From: an uncultured Bacteroidales bacterium
GTDB lineage: Bacteria > Bacteroidota > Bacteroidia > Bacteroidales > UBA932
Assembly (NCBI GenBank): GCA_905233345.1
Contig: CAJODQ010000029.1
Location: forward strand, 1 to 54,788
Length of the DNA stretch: 54,788 nt
Direction: 5' to 3'
The number at the start of each line of letters is the position of its first letter. The first letter of the stretch is position 1. Below are positions 7,848 to 15,641 of this stretch, in pieces. The notes beneath the pieces were generated by a model. That model was not told where the DNA came from. It was given only the letters and a program-made list of their open reading frames with translations, and made no database searches. A program made the position numbers and the translations under genes.

Positions 7848-9027
7848 ACAGCGTTTCATCGTCATCGGCATGACCGACGACCGGGACGTCTGGTTCCCGC
7901 CGGAAGTGCGTAGCGCCATCGCTGCGGGCCGCGTCTTCTCGGGCGGCAAACGCCACCACGAAATCGTGGCGCCGTTGCTGCCGGAAAGCGCCCTTTGGAT
8001 CGATATCACCGTGCCGCTCACAGCGGTATTCGCGCAATATGAACCGCATACGGAGGTGGTGGTTTTCGCTTCGGGAGACCCGCTCTTCTTCGGCTTCGCC
8101 AATACCCTGAAACGCGAGCTGCCCGACGCGGAAATCATCGTCTATCCTTCCTTCAACTCCCTGCAGCTGCTCGCGCACCGTATGCAGTTGCCCTATGCCG
8201 ACCTGCGCACCGTTTCGCTGACGGGTCGTCCCTGGGACGCCTTCGACCAGGCGCTGATCACGGGCGAACGCCTGATCGGTGCCCTGACCGACCGCCAGAA
8301 AACCCCGGCAATGATCGCCCGCCGCATGCTGGACTACGGCTACGACAATTACCGGATGACGGTGGGGGAATGCCTGGGCAACCGCGAGACCGAGCGCGTC
8401 CGTACCCTGACCCTGGCCGAGGCTACCGAAATGGAGTTTGCCTTCCTGAACTGCCTGATTCTGGAACGCACCGCCCTGCGGACCCATCCCTTCGGCCTGC
8501 CTGAAAGCGACTTCGCGCTGCTCGACGGCCGCGTCAACATGATTACCAAGATGCCCATCCGGCTGCTGACCCTCAGCCAGTTGGACCTGGCCTGCCGGAC
8601 CTCTTTCTGGGACATCGGCTTCTGCACCGGCTCCGTCTCCATCGAAGCCCGCCTGCAGTTCCCCCACGTGAAAGTGACCTCCTTCGAAATCCGTGAAGCC
8701 GGCCGCGACCTGATGGAACAGAACGCACGCAAATTCGGCGCCCCCGGCATCGACGTTCATATCGGCGACTTTCTCGAAGCCGACCTCACGACCTTGCCCG
8801 CCCCCGACGCCGTCTTCATCGGCGGCCACGGCGGTCGCCTGAAAGAAATGCTCCAACGCATTGACCATGTCCTCCTGCCCGGCGGTGTCATCGTCTTCAA
8901 CGCCGTCAGCGACCAGAGCCAGACACTCTTCCAGGAAGGCATCGCCGCCCTCGGCCGCCGTATCACTGGCACGATGCATGTCGCCATCGATACCTTCAAT
9001 CCCATTACTATCTATAAAGCCGAATAA
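7840..9027 (+). CDS. cobL: CbiE-CbiT (CobL) precorrin-6Y C5,15-methyltransferase, decarboxylating
   Basis: 395 residues from the ATG at 7840, which overlaps the upstream stop and begins the CbiE-like first strand (RFIVIGM). Residues 1-about 190 are the CbiE tetrapyrrole methylase part, with ASGDPLFFGF and PSFNSLQLLAHRM. Residues about 200-395 are CbiT: WDIGFCTGSVSIEA is the SAM-binding loop and the end forms a Rossmann methylase. CbiE methylates C5; CbiT decarboxylates the C12 acetate and methylates C15. The N-terminal GxGPG loop is replaced by GMTDD, an oddity also possible in CobL homologues. Confidence 0.92.
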   Translation: MSRQRFIVIGMTDDRDVWFPPEVRSAIAAGRVFSGGKRHHEIVAPLLPESALWIDITVPLTAVFAQYEPHTEVVVFASGDPLFFGFANTLKRELPDAEIIVYPSFNSLQLLAHRMQLPYADLRTVSLTGRPWDAFDQALITGERLIGALTDRQKTPAMIARRMLDYGYDNYRMTVGECLGNRETERVRTLTLAEATEMEFAFLNCLILERTALRTHPFGLPESDFALLDGRVNMITKMPIRLLTLSQLDLACRTSFWDIGFCTGSVSIEARLQFPHVKVTSFEIREAGRDLMEQNARKFGAPGIDVHIGDFLEADLTTLPAPDAVFIGGHGGRLKEMLQRIDHVLLPGGVIVFNAVSDQSQTLFQEGIAALGRRITGTMHVAIDTFNPITIYKAE

Positions 9028-9034
9028 TCTGAAT

Positions 9035-10951
9035 ATGAGCCGTATAGCGATCATAGTCGTTTCTGAGTCCGCAATGCCTCTCGCTCAGCGCGTAGCGCAC
9101 AGCGTAGCGGAGCGGGCCGTGTGTTGGCCTGGTGGAGATTTCAGCGTTCCTCGTTGCGAGTGCTCGCAGCAACCGAGGGTTCTGAAATCGCCCCAGGACG
9201 GGCCCGCGGAGCGAAGCGATGTACAAATATTCACCAAAAAAGACATTGGACCCTACGCACCTTTTTTGAAGGAACACTGGACCGAGCTCGATGCCGTCAT
9301 CTTTATCGGCGCCCTCGGCATCTGTGTCCGCAGTATCGCCCCTGCCCTCAAGAATAAATACAACGACCCCGCCGTCATCTGCATCGACAGCACCGGCCAA
9401 TATGTAATTCCCGTCGCCTCCGGCCACGTCGGCGGCGCCAACAACCTCGCCCGCCAGATTGCCGAAACCCTCGGCGCCCAGGCCATCGTGACGACGCAGA
9501 GCGACAACGAAGGCCTTTGGGCCCTCGATACTCTCGACCGCCAGTTCGGATGGACCGCCGACACAACACCGGCCCGCATGAACCAGGCCATCTTCGCCTT
9601 CGTCCAGAAGCAGCCCACGGCGCTCCTGCTCGAAGTGCGTGACGCCGGTACCGCGTATCTCGAGCGAACCAAACCCGATCATGTGCAGATCTTCTTTCGC
9701 CGCGAAGACCTGGATCCCAAAGACTTCGACCTCGTGATCGCCGTCACGCCTTGCGCGCTGCCCGACCTGCCCGAAAACCTGCCCGTGCTGGCCTTCCGTC
9801 CGCCCGTACTGCACCTCGGCTTCGGCTGCCGCCGGCAATGCGACCCCGCCGGCATTCCCGATGCCATTGCGGCCCAACTCCGGGAAGCAGGCTTTTCCCC
9901 GAAATCCGTCGCTACGGTCGGTACCATCGAACTGAAGAAAGACGAAACCCTGCTCCAGGCCCTCCTGGCGCAGTTCCCGCAGGCACAGCCTGCCATCTAT
10001 CCCGCCGAGACCCTTGCCGCCATCGACGTGCCGAATCCCTCCGAAAAGGCCCTGGCCGCCACCGGCAGCGCCGGCGTGGCCGAAGCAGCTGCGCTCGCAG
10101 GAGCTCATGGTGGGCCGCTCTGGATCGAAAAGCAGAAAGGCAAAGTCACGGAAGGCAACGACTTTACCTTCGCGCTGGCGCAGGAAGCCGCTTCGCTGCG
10201 CGCCGGCCATATCGAAATCGTGGGGGCAGGTCCCGGCGACCCGGAACTTGTGTCCGTCCGCGGCAAGCGCTTCCTCGAGCAGGCCGACTTGATTCTCTAT
10301 GCCGGCAGCCTTGTACCCGTCGAACTGACGCATTACGCCAAGCCCGGCTGCACCGTGCGCAGCTCCGCCTCCATGGACCTGGAGGAACAGTTCGCCCTCA
10401 TGAAGGAATTCTATGACAAGGGCTTGCTGGTGGTCCGGCTCCATACCGGCGACCCGTGCATCTACGGCGCCATTCAGGAACAGATGGCTTTCTTCGACCG
10501 CTACGGCATGCACTACCACATCACGCCCGGCATTTCGGCTTTCCAGGCCGCCGCCGCGGCGCTCCGCTCCCAGTTCACCATCCCCGAGAAGGTGCAGACC
10601 ATCATCCTGACGCGGGGCGAAGGACGCACACCCATGCCCGAGCGCGAGCAACTCCACAAGCTGGCGCAGTCGCAGAGCACGATGTGCATCTATTTGAGTG
10701 CCGCCATCGTGGAAGAAGTGCAGGCCGAACTCCTGCAGGCCTATCCGCCGGAAACGCCCGTGGCCGCCTGCTACAAGCTGACCTGGAAGGAAGAGCGCAT
10801 CTATCGTGGTGAGCTGAAGGACTTGGCTAAGATCGTGCGGGACAACAATTTGACGCTCACTACGCTGCTTGTGGTGGGCGAGGCCATTGGCAACCGTGAG
10901 GGTCTCTCGCGGCTCTATGCCCACGAATTCAAACACCTGTTCCGGCCATGA
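9035..10951 (+). CDS. cbiGF: CbiG-CbiF fusion: cobalt-precorrin-5A hydrolase / cobalt-precorrin-4 C11-methyltransferase
   Basis: 638 residues from the ATG at 9035. Residues about 65-360 match CbiG: IFIGALGICVRSIAP, SGHVGGANNLA, and a C-terminal LGFGCRR..GIPDAI part. CbiG opens the ring-A lactone and releases acetaldehyde, an anaerobic-route step. Residues about 385-638 are CbiF/CobM: IVGAGPGDPELVSVRGKR, LHTGDPCIYGA, and PGISAFQAAAAALRSQFTIP. Both act on neighbouring intermediates. Between the first strand (to about residue 26) and the next expected strand (VQIFTKK) lie about 35 extra residues encoded by a large palindrome (9112-9207). Its stop overlaps the next ATG (ATGA). Confidence 0.92.
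   Translation: MSRIAIIVVSESAMPLAQRVAHSVAERAVCWPGGDFSVPRCECSQQPRVLKSPQDGPAERSDVQIFTKKDIGPYAPFLKEHWTELDAVIFIGALGICVRSIAPALKNKYNDPAVICIDSTGQYVIPVASGHVGGANNLARQIAETLGAQAIVTTQSDNEGLWALDTLDRQFGWTADTTPARMNQAIFAFVQKQPTALLLEVRDAGTAYLERTKPDHVQIFFRREDLDPKDFDLVIAVTPCALPDLPENLPVLAFRPPVLHLGFGCRRQCDPAGIPDAIAAQLREAGFSPKSVATVGTIELKKDETLLQALLAQFPQAQPAIYPAETLAAIDVPNPSEKALAATGSAGVAEAAALAGAHGGPLWIEKQKGKVTEGNDFTFALAQEAASLRAGHIEIVGAGPGDPELVSVRGKRFLEQADLILYAGSLVPVELTHYAKPGCTVRSSASMDLEEQFALMKEFYDKGLLVVRLHTGDPCIYGAIQEQMAFFDRYGMHYHITPGISAFQAAAAALRSQFTIPEKVQTIILTRGEGRTPMPEREQLHKLAQSQSTMCIYLSAAIVEEVQAELLQAYPPETPVAACYKLTWKEERIYRGELKDLAKIVRDNNLTLTTLLVVGEAIGNREGLSRLYAHEFKHLFRP
9081..9219. repeat. In-frame palindromic insert within cbiGF
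   Basis: Nested inverted repeats share a centre near 9160: GCGGGCC (9112-9118) with GGCCCGC (9201-9207), CCTGG with CCAGG, GATTTCAG (9137-9144) with CTGAAATC (9182-9189), CCTCG with CGAGG, and GCGAG with CTCGC at the tip. Weaker outer pairing extends to TCGCT (9081-9085) and AGCGA (9215-9219). The frame stays open through it and adds about 35 residues absent from the expected CbiG fold. No second copy was found in the window. Confidence 0.8.
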
Positions 10952-12723
10952 TCCTGATTCTCGGCGGAACGACGGAAGGAAGGCTCGCTGTCCGGGTGGC
11001 CGATGCGGCGGGTTCGCCGTATTGGTATTCCACGCGCGGCGAGCTGCAGCAGATCGAATGTAAGCACGGTACGCACATCACCGGCGCGCTCGACGAAGCG
11101 GCGATGGCGGCGTTCTGCACGGACCATGGCATCCGGCTACTGGTCGATGCGGCGCATCCCTTCGCCACCGAGCTCCACCAGACCGTCGCTTCCGTCGCCG
11201 AGTCGCTCGACCTGCCCGTCGTCCGCGTCGAGCGGAGCTATGCGGATGGACAAGAAGGGGTTATCTGGTGTGAAAGCTACGAGGAAACAATCTCCAGACT
11301 GGAAGCCGACGGCATCACCCGCCTGCTGGCCCTGACGGGCGTACAGACCATTGGCAAGCTGCGGCCCTACTGGGAAAGGCACGAGACCTGGTTCCGCATC
11401 CTGCGGCGCGATGAGTCGCTGGAAAAGGCGGCGCAGCAGGGTTTCCCGGCCGAACGGTTGGTCTATTACGAAGAAGAAGACGAAGCGGTGCTGATCGCTC
11501 GTCTGCAGCCGCATGCCCTCCTGACGAAGGAGAGCGGGGAATCGGGCGGCTTTCCGCAGAAGGTGGCGGCGGCGCAGGCCGCCGGCATCCCGGTCTACGC
11601 CGTCCGCCGTCCGACCTTGCCGGCCGGTTTTGAGATCGTTACGGGCGAGCACGGCTTGCGCAAGGCCATCGAGCGGCTCGTTCCGGGCTTCTTTCCGCTG
11701 CGCAGCGGCTTCACGACGGGCGCCTGCGCCACTGCCGCCGCCAAGGCTGCTCTCTTGGCTTTATTGGGAGAAAAAGTAGGGGATACGGTCGAAATCTTGT
11801 TTCCCGATGGCGAAATCCTTTCATTGCCGATAACTGATGTTAAGCCGCTGCAAGCCTCTGCCACCGTAATCAAAGACGCGGGAGATGATCCGGACGTGAC
11901 CCATGGCCATGCCATCGTTGCCACCGTCGCCTTCAGCGAACAGCCGGGCATCCATTTCCTGCAGGGCGAAGGCGTCGGCCGCGTGACCCTGCCCGGCCTC
12001 GGCATCCCGGTCGGCGGCCCTGCCATTAACCACGTGCCGCGCCAGATGATCGAACAGAACCTGTCGGCGCTCTACGTCGGCGGCCTCGACGTTACGATCT
12101 CGGTGCCTGATGGTCGCAAACTGGCTCAACGCACGTTTAATCCGAAACTGGGCATTGTCGACGGTATTTCCATCATCGGCACTTCCGGCATCGTGCGTCC
12201 TTTTTCCAACGAAGCGTTCGTCGAAGCCATCCGGCGTGAAGTCGAAGTTGCCGTGGCGGTCGGTTCGCCGATGCTGGTCATCAACTCCGGCGCCAAGAGC
12301 GAAGCTTTCTTGAAGGCCCGTTTCCCGGAACTGCCGCCTCAGGCTTTCGTCCATTATGGCAACTTTATCGGTGAAACGCTGAAGATTGCGGCAGAACTGG
12401 AGGTTCCGCAGGTGACGATGGGTATCATGCTGGGCAAGGCCGTCAAGCTGGCGGAAGGGCACCTCGACACGCACAGCAAAAGCGTGGTCATGAACAAAGA
12501 TTTCCTGAAGGAGGTGGCCCGCGAAGCCGATTGTTCGCCGGCTGCCGCCGAGGCCATCGACCGCCTGACGCTGGCCCGAGAGCTTTGGAAAGGGCTGCCC
12601 GAAGCGGACGCCCGGCGCTTCTTCTCCGCCATCCTCGACCGCTGCTACGCCACCTGCGCTACAGTTTATCCCGCCGCTACGCTCACCATCCTTTTGCTGG
12701 ACGAGGATGGAAACGTGTTTTAA
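10948..12723 (+). CDS. cbiJD: CbiJ(CobK)-CbiD fusion: precorrin-6A reductase / cobalt-precorrin-5B C1-methyltransferase
   Basis: 591 residues, ATG overlapping the upstream TGA. Residues 1-about 235 are CobK/CbiJ: ILGGTTEGR at the N-terminus (NAD(P)H site), LLVDAAHPFATE, and LLTKESGESGGFPQKVAAA. Residues about 245-591 are CbiD: RSGFTTGACATAAAKAA near 251-267, then IKDAGDDPDVTHG and GLDVTISVPDG. CbiD methylates C1 in the anaerobic route, supporting a cobalt-early pathway. It ends 2 nt before the convergent cobC stop and is the last gene of the fusion operon. Confidence 0.93.
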   Translation: MILILGGTTEGRLAVRVADAAGSPYWYSTRGELQQIECKHGTHITGALDEAAMAAFCTDHGIRLLVDAAHPFATELHQTVASVAESLDLPVVRVERSYADGQEGVIWCESYEETISRLEADGITRLLALTGVQTIGKLRPYWERHETWFRILRRDESLEKAAQQGFPAERLVYYEEEDEAVLIARLQPHALLTKESGESGGFPQKVAAAQAAGIPVYAVRRPTLPAGFEIVTGEHGLRKAIERLVPGFFPLRSGFTTGACATAAAKAALLALLGEKVGDTVEILFPDGEILSLPITDVKPLQASATVIKDAGDDPDVTHGHAIVATVAFSEQPGIHFLQGEGVGRVTLPGLGIPVGGPAINHVPRQMIEQNLSALYVGGLDVTISVPDGRKLAQRTFNPKLGIVDGISIIGTSGIVRPFSNEAFVEAIRREVEVAVAVGSPMLVINSGAKSEAFLKARFPELPPQAFVHYGNFIGETLKIAAELEVPQVTMGIMLGKAVKLAEGHLDTHSKSVVMNKDFLKEVAREADCSPAAAEAIDRLTLARELWKGLPEADARRFFSAILDRCYATCATVYPAATLTILLLDEDGNVF

Positions 12724-12725
12724 TC

Positions 12726-13256
12726 TTAAAAAGTCAGCTTGATGAGGCCGCCAAAGGGCGGCAGGGCGGCGAAGGCCGCCTCGGGGGTGACCAGGCCGGC
12801 ATAGACCTGGGCGGCCACCAGGACGCCGCCATGGGCGAAGACTGCAACGCGCTGCCAGGGCCGGATCCTGAGCTCGTCGAGGAAACGGCTCACGCGTTCG
12901 AACTGCTGCATGAACGACTCGCCGCCGGTAACGGGGGTGTGAATGTGGTCGGCGTACCATTCCTGCAGATGCGGGTCGGAGATGTCGTCGAAGAGCATCA
13001 TTTCCCATTCCCCGAAATTGATCTCCATGATGCGCGGGTCGCGCTCCGCATCGGGATAGCCGCAGAAGGCGGCCAGCCGCGTGCAGCGGGAGAGTGGACT
13101 GGTGTAGGCATGGTCAATGGGACCGCAGGCCTCCAGTGCCGCCTTGGTCACAGCGGCTTCTTCTTCGAAAGTCGTTTTCAACGGGACATCGGTCTGCCCG
13201 TAGCAAGTCCCGACGGGTACGTCGACGGCGGTATGGCGGATCAGGATAACTTCCAT
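12726..13256 (-). CDS. cobC: Alpha-ribazole phosphatase (histidine phosphatase family)
   Basis: 176 residues from the ATG at 13256. The phosphatase core is visible: LIRHT (catalytic His8), YGQTDVPL, SPLSRCTRLAAF, NFGEWEMM and the second His in FAHGGV. Size and neighbours (cobS directly upstream, cobU-cobT divergent) favour the CobC role of removing the 5'-phosphate in nucleotide loop assembly. It is probably co-transcribed with cobS, whose stop is 2 nt upstream. Start codons further upstream would run through cobS and are rejected. Confidence 0.88.
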   Translation of the reverse strand: MEVILIRHTAVDVPVGTCYGQTDVPLKTTFEEEAAVTKAALEACGPIDHAYTSPLSRCTRLAAFCGYPDAERDPRIMEINFGEWEMMLFDDISDPHLQEWYADHIHTPVTGGESFMQQFERVSRFLDELRIRPWQRVAVFAHGGVLVAAQVYAGLVTPEAAFAALPPFGGLIKLTF

Positions 13257-13258
13257 GG

Positions 13259-14029
13259 TCAGCACCAGTGGGGATAGGCAGCCATCACGGCGAGGTAGAG
13301 CGACAGCTCGCAGAGCAGGAAGGTGGCGCCGCAGCAGTCGCCGGTATAGCCCTGAATACGCTGCTTCATCAGTGTCCGGAGCAGCCACATCACCGCCACG
13401 GGTACCAGCAGCAACCATAAGAAACGATGCGGGAACCAGCCCAGGATGAAAGTGCAGATAAAGGCCGGCGCCAGCCCTCCGAAGAAGCAGAGCAGCAGCT
13501 CGCCCAGCGACATGCGCTCGTAGACCGTCTTGTTCTTGGCGGTCTCCTCGGTGCGGGCATAGGACAGGAAATTGATGAGCTGGGCGGCACAGCACTTGGC
13601 CCAGCAGTCGCCGCACAGGACCACCGCGATGAGCGTTTCACGCGGCAGGACAGTGGGCAGCTGCAGCAACGCGGCGTAATAGACGATGAGTCCGACCACG
13701 CCGAAGGTGCCGATGTGCGAATCTTTCATGATCTCGAGCGTGCGCTCGCGGGTCCGACCGCCGCCGAAGCCGTCGAAGAAATCGGCCAGCCCGTCTTCGT
13801 GCAGGCATCCCGTCAGGATGATGCGGATGAGCAGGGCCAGGATCCAGGCGATGGTCAGGGGAAAAACGCGGCTGCTGAGGAAGAGGGTCAGTGCCATCAG
13901 GCCGCCGGTGAGCCAGCCGACCCAGGGCCAGCGCGGCACCACCCGCTTGAAGCGGTCGGCAGGGACGTCCGTCAGCCGCCAGAAAGGCAGCCGCGTAAAA
14001 AACATCAGGGTGGCCAACAGCATCAGCAT
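13259..14029 (-). CDS. cobS: Adenosylcobinamide-GDP ribazoletransferase (cobalamin synthase)
   Basis: 256 residues with about six membrane segments. CLHEDGLADFFDGFGGG near residues 75-90 is the conserved acidic CobS motif, and RIQGYTGDCCGA near the end is the second conserved segment. The enzyme joins adenosylcobinamide-GDP to alpha-ribazole (phosphate) in the inner membrane. The ATG is 8 nt after a TACATTTG promoter element, so the message is nearly leaderless. It forms a two-gene operon with cobC. Confidence 0.93.
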   Translation of the reverse strand: MLMLLATLMFFTRLPFWRLTDVPADRFKRVVPRWPWVGWLTGGLMALTLFLSSRVFPLTIAWILALLIRIILTGCLHEDGLADFFDGFGGGRTRERTLEIMKDSHIGTFGVVGLIVYYAALLQLPTVLPRETLIAVVLCGDCWAKCCAAQLINFLSYARTEETAKNKTVYERMSLGELLLCFFGGLAPAFICTFILGWFPHRFLWLLLVPVAVMWLLRTLMKQRIQGYTGDCCGATFLLCELSLYLAVMAAYPHWC

Positions 14030-14037
14030 TGCAAGTG

Positions 14038-14045
14038 CAAATGTA
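14038..14045 (-). promoter_or_regulatory. -7 element TACATTTG for cobS-cobC
   Basis: The minus strand reads TACATTTG followed by C, 8 nt upstream of the cobS ATG. Confidence 0.7.
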
Positions 14046-14057
14046 GTGAATATTCGC

Positions 14058-14065
14058 TATCTTTG
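14058..14065 (+). promoter_or_regulatory. -7 element TATCTTTG for cobU-cobT
   Basis: TATCTTTG followed by CA lies 6 nt before the cobU ATG at 14072. It interlocks with the opposing cobS promoter: only 42 nt separate the two start codons. Confidence 0.75.
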
Positions 14066-14071
14066 CAATCG

Positions 14072-14584
14072 ATGAGTCACATCATATTGGTCACCGGCGG
14101 CGCCCGCAGCGGCAAAAGCACGTATGCGGAGGCCCTGGCGCTGCAACTGTCCGCAGTGCCGGTCTACCTGGCCACGGCCCGGATCTGGGACGACGAGTTT
14201 CGGGAGCGTGTGCGGCGGCACCAGGAACGCAGGGGCCCCCAGTGGACCAACATCGAGGAAGAGAAATACCTGAGCCGGCATGATCTGAAAGGACGCGTCG
14301 TGGTGGTGGACTGCCTCACGCTCTGGTGCACCAATTTCTTTTTTGACCTGGACAGCGACGTGGACCGGGCACTCGCGGCCCTCAAAGCCGAATTCGACCG
14401 CTTCACCGACCAGGATGCGACTTTCATCTTCGTGACCAACGAGATCGGCATGGGCGGCACTTCCGACAACGCGGTGCAGCGCCGCTTCACCGACCTGCAA
14501 GGCTGGATGAACCAGCACGCCGCCGCCCGGGCCAATGAAGTGGTCCTGATGGTCAGCGGCATCCCCGTCAAAATCAAAGGCTGA
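14072..14584 (+). CDS. cobU: Adenosylcobinamide kinase / adenosylcobinamide-phosphate guanylyltransferase
   Basis: 170 residues. The P-loop GGARSGKS is at residues 8-15. [16 protein letters not shown] holds the conserved His that becomes guanylylated, and [15 protein letters not shown] and [10 protein letters not shown] match the CobU family. It activates adenosylcobinamide with GTP for CobS. The ATG at 14072 is fixed by the adjacent promoter; the longer open frame upstream is antisense to cobS. cobT follows after 1 nt. Confidence 0.94.
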   Translation: MSHIILVTGGARSGKSTYAEALALQLSAVPVYLATARIWDDEFRERVRRHQERRGPQWTNIEEEKYLSRHDLKGRVVVVDCLTLWCTNFFFDLDSDVDRALAALKAEFDRFTDQDATFIFVTNEIGMGGTSDNAVQRRFTDLQGWMNQHAAARANEVVLMVSGIPVKIKG

Positions 14585-14585
14585 T

Positions 14586-15626
14586 ATGGAATTCACCATC
14601 ATACGTTCCGACCAGAAAATTCGCACGGCCCTGCAGGCGAAGATCGACGACCTGACCAAGCCCAAAGGCTCGCTCGGGATGCTGGAAGATCTCGCCCTCC
14701 AGGTCGGACTGATCCAGCAGACCCTCTCGCCGCAGCTGCGCCATCCGCAGAACATCGTGTTCGCGGCGGACCATGGCATCGTGGCAGAAGGGGTCAGCGT
14801 GGCCCCCAAGGAAGTGACCTGGCAGCAGGTGTGCCACTTCACGCATCCGCAGGGGACGGGCGGGGTCAATTTCCTCTGCCGCCAGCACGGCTTTACGCTC
14901 AAGGTGGTTGATGCGGGGGTGGACCATGACCTGCCGAAAGACCGCGGAATCATCGACCTGAAGGTGCGGCGCGGCACCAGCAATTTCCTGCGGGGACCGG
15001 CCATGAGTGAGGCGGAGATGGAACAGTGCCTGGCAGGGGGCGCACAAGTGGTCCGGCAGTGTGCCGAAGAGGGAAGCAATGTGCTGAGTTTCGGCGAGAT
15101 GGGAATCGGGAATACATCGGCTTCCTCGCTGTGGATGCACTGCTTTACCGGAATTCCGCTTGCGGAATGCGTGGGGGCGGGCAGCGGTCTCGACATCAAG
15201 GGTATCCTGCACAAGTACGACGTGCTCTCCCGTGCAAAGGAAAACTATCGCGGAGACGGATCGCCACGAGATATTATCCGCTGGTTCGGCGGATTCGAGA
15301 TGGTGATGGCCGTTGGTGCTATGCTCCAGGCCGCCGAGCTGAAGATGGTCATCCTGGTGGATGGCTTCATCATGACCAGCTGCATGCTGGCGGCGTCCCA
15401 GCTCTACCCGGAAGTGCTGGACTATGCCGTATTCGGCCATTGCGGCGACGAATCCGGCCACCGCAAACTGCTCGATGCGATGGGCGCCAAGCCCCTGCTG
15501 CACCTGGGCCTGCGCCTGGGCGAGGGGACCGGTGCCATCTGCGCCTACCCGATTCTGGACTCCGCCGTCCGGATGATCAACGAAATGGATAGTTTCAGTG
15601 CTGCTGACATAACCAAGTATTTTTAA
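14586..15626 (+). CDS. cobT: Nicotinate-nucleotide--dimethylbenzimidazole phosphoribosyltransferase
   Basis: 346 residues, the usual CobT length. Motifs: [15 protein letters not shown] near the start, [28 protein letters not shown], and [10 protein letters not shown] near residues 300-320 with the catalytic Glu. It makes alpha-ribazole phosphate from nicotinate mononucleotide and the lower-ligand base. It is the second gene of the cobU-cobT operon and completes the lower-ligand branch with cobS and cobC. Confidence 0.94.
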   Translation: MEFTIIRSDQKIRTALQAKIDDLTKPKGSLGMLEDLALQVGLIQQTLSPQLRHPQNIVFAADHGIVAEGVSVAPKEVTWQQVCHFTHPQGTGGVNFLCRQHGFTLKVVDAGVDHDLPKDRGIIDLKVRRGTSNFLRGPAMSEAEMEQCLAGGAQVVRQCAEEGSNVLSFGEMGIGNTSASSLWMHCFTGIPLAECVGAGSGLDIKGILHKYDVLSRAKENYRGDGSPRDIIRWFGGFEMVMAVGAMLQAAELKMVILVDGFIMTSCMLAASQLYPEVLDYAVFGHCGDESGHRKLLDAMGAKPLLHLGLRLGEGTGAICAYPILDSAVRMINEMDSFSAADITKYF

Positions 15627-15641
15627 TATTTTATGTTCACC

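Noticed and set aside
9008-10936. A 642-codon minus-strand frame opposite cbiGF
   Set aside because: Antisense shadow of a recognised two-domain enzyme, with no promoter or motif.
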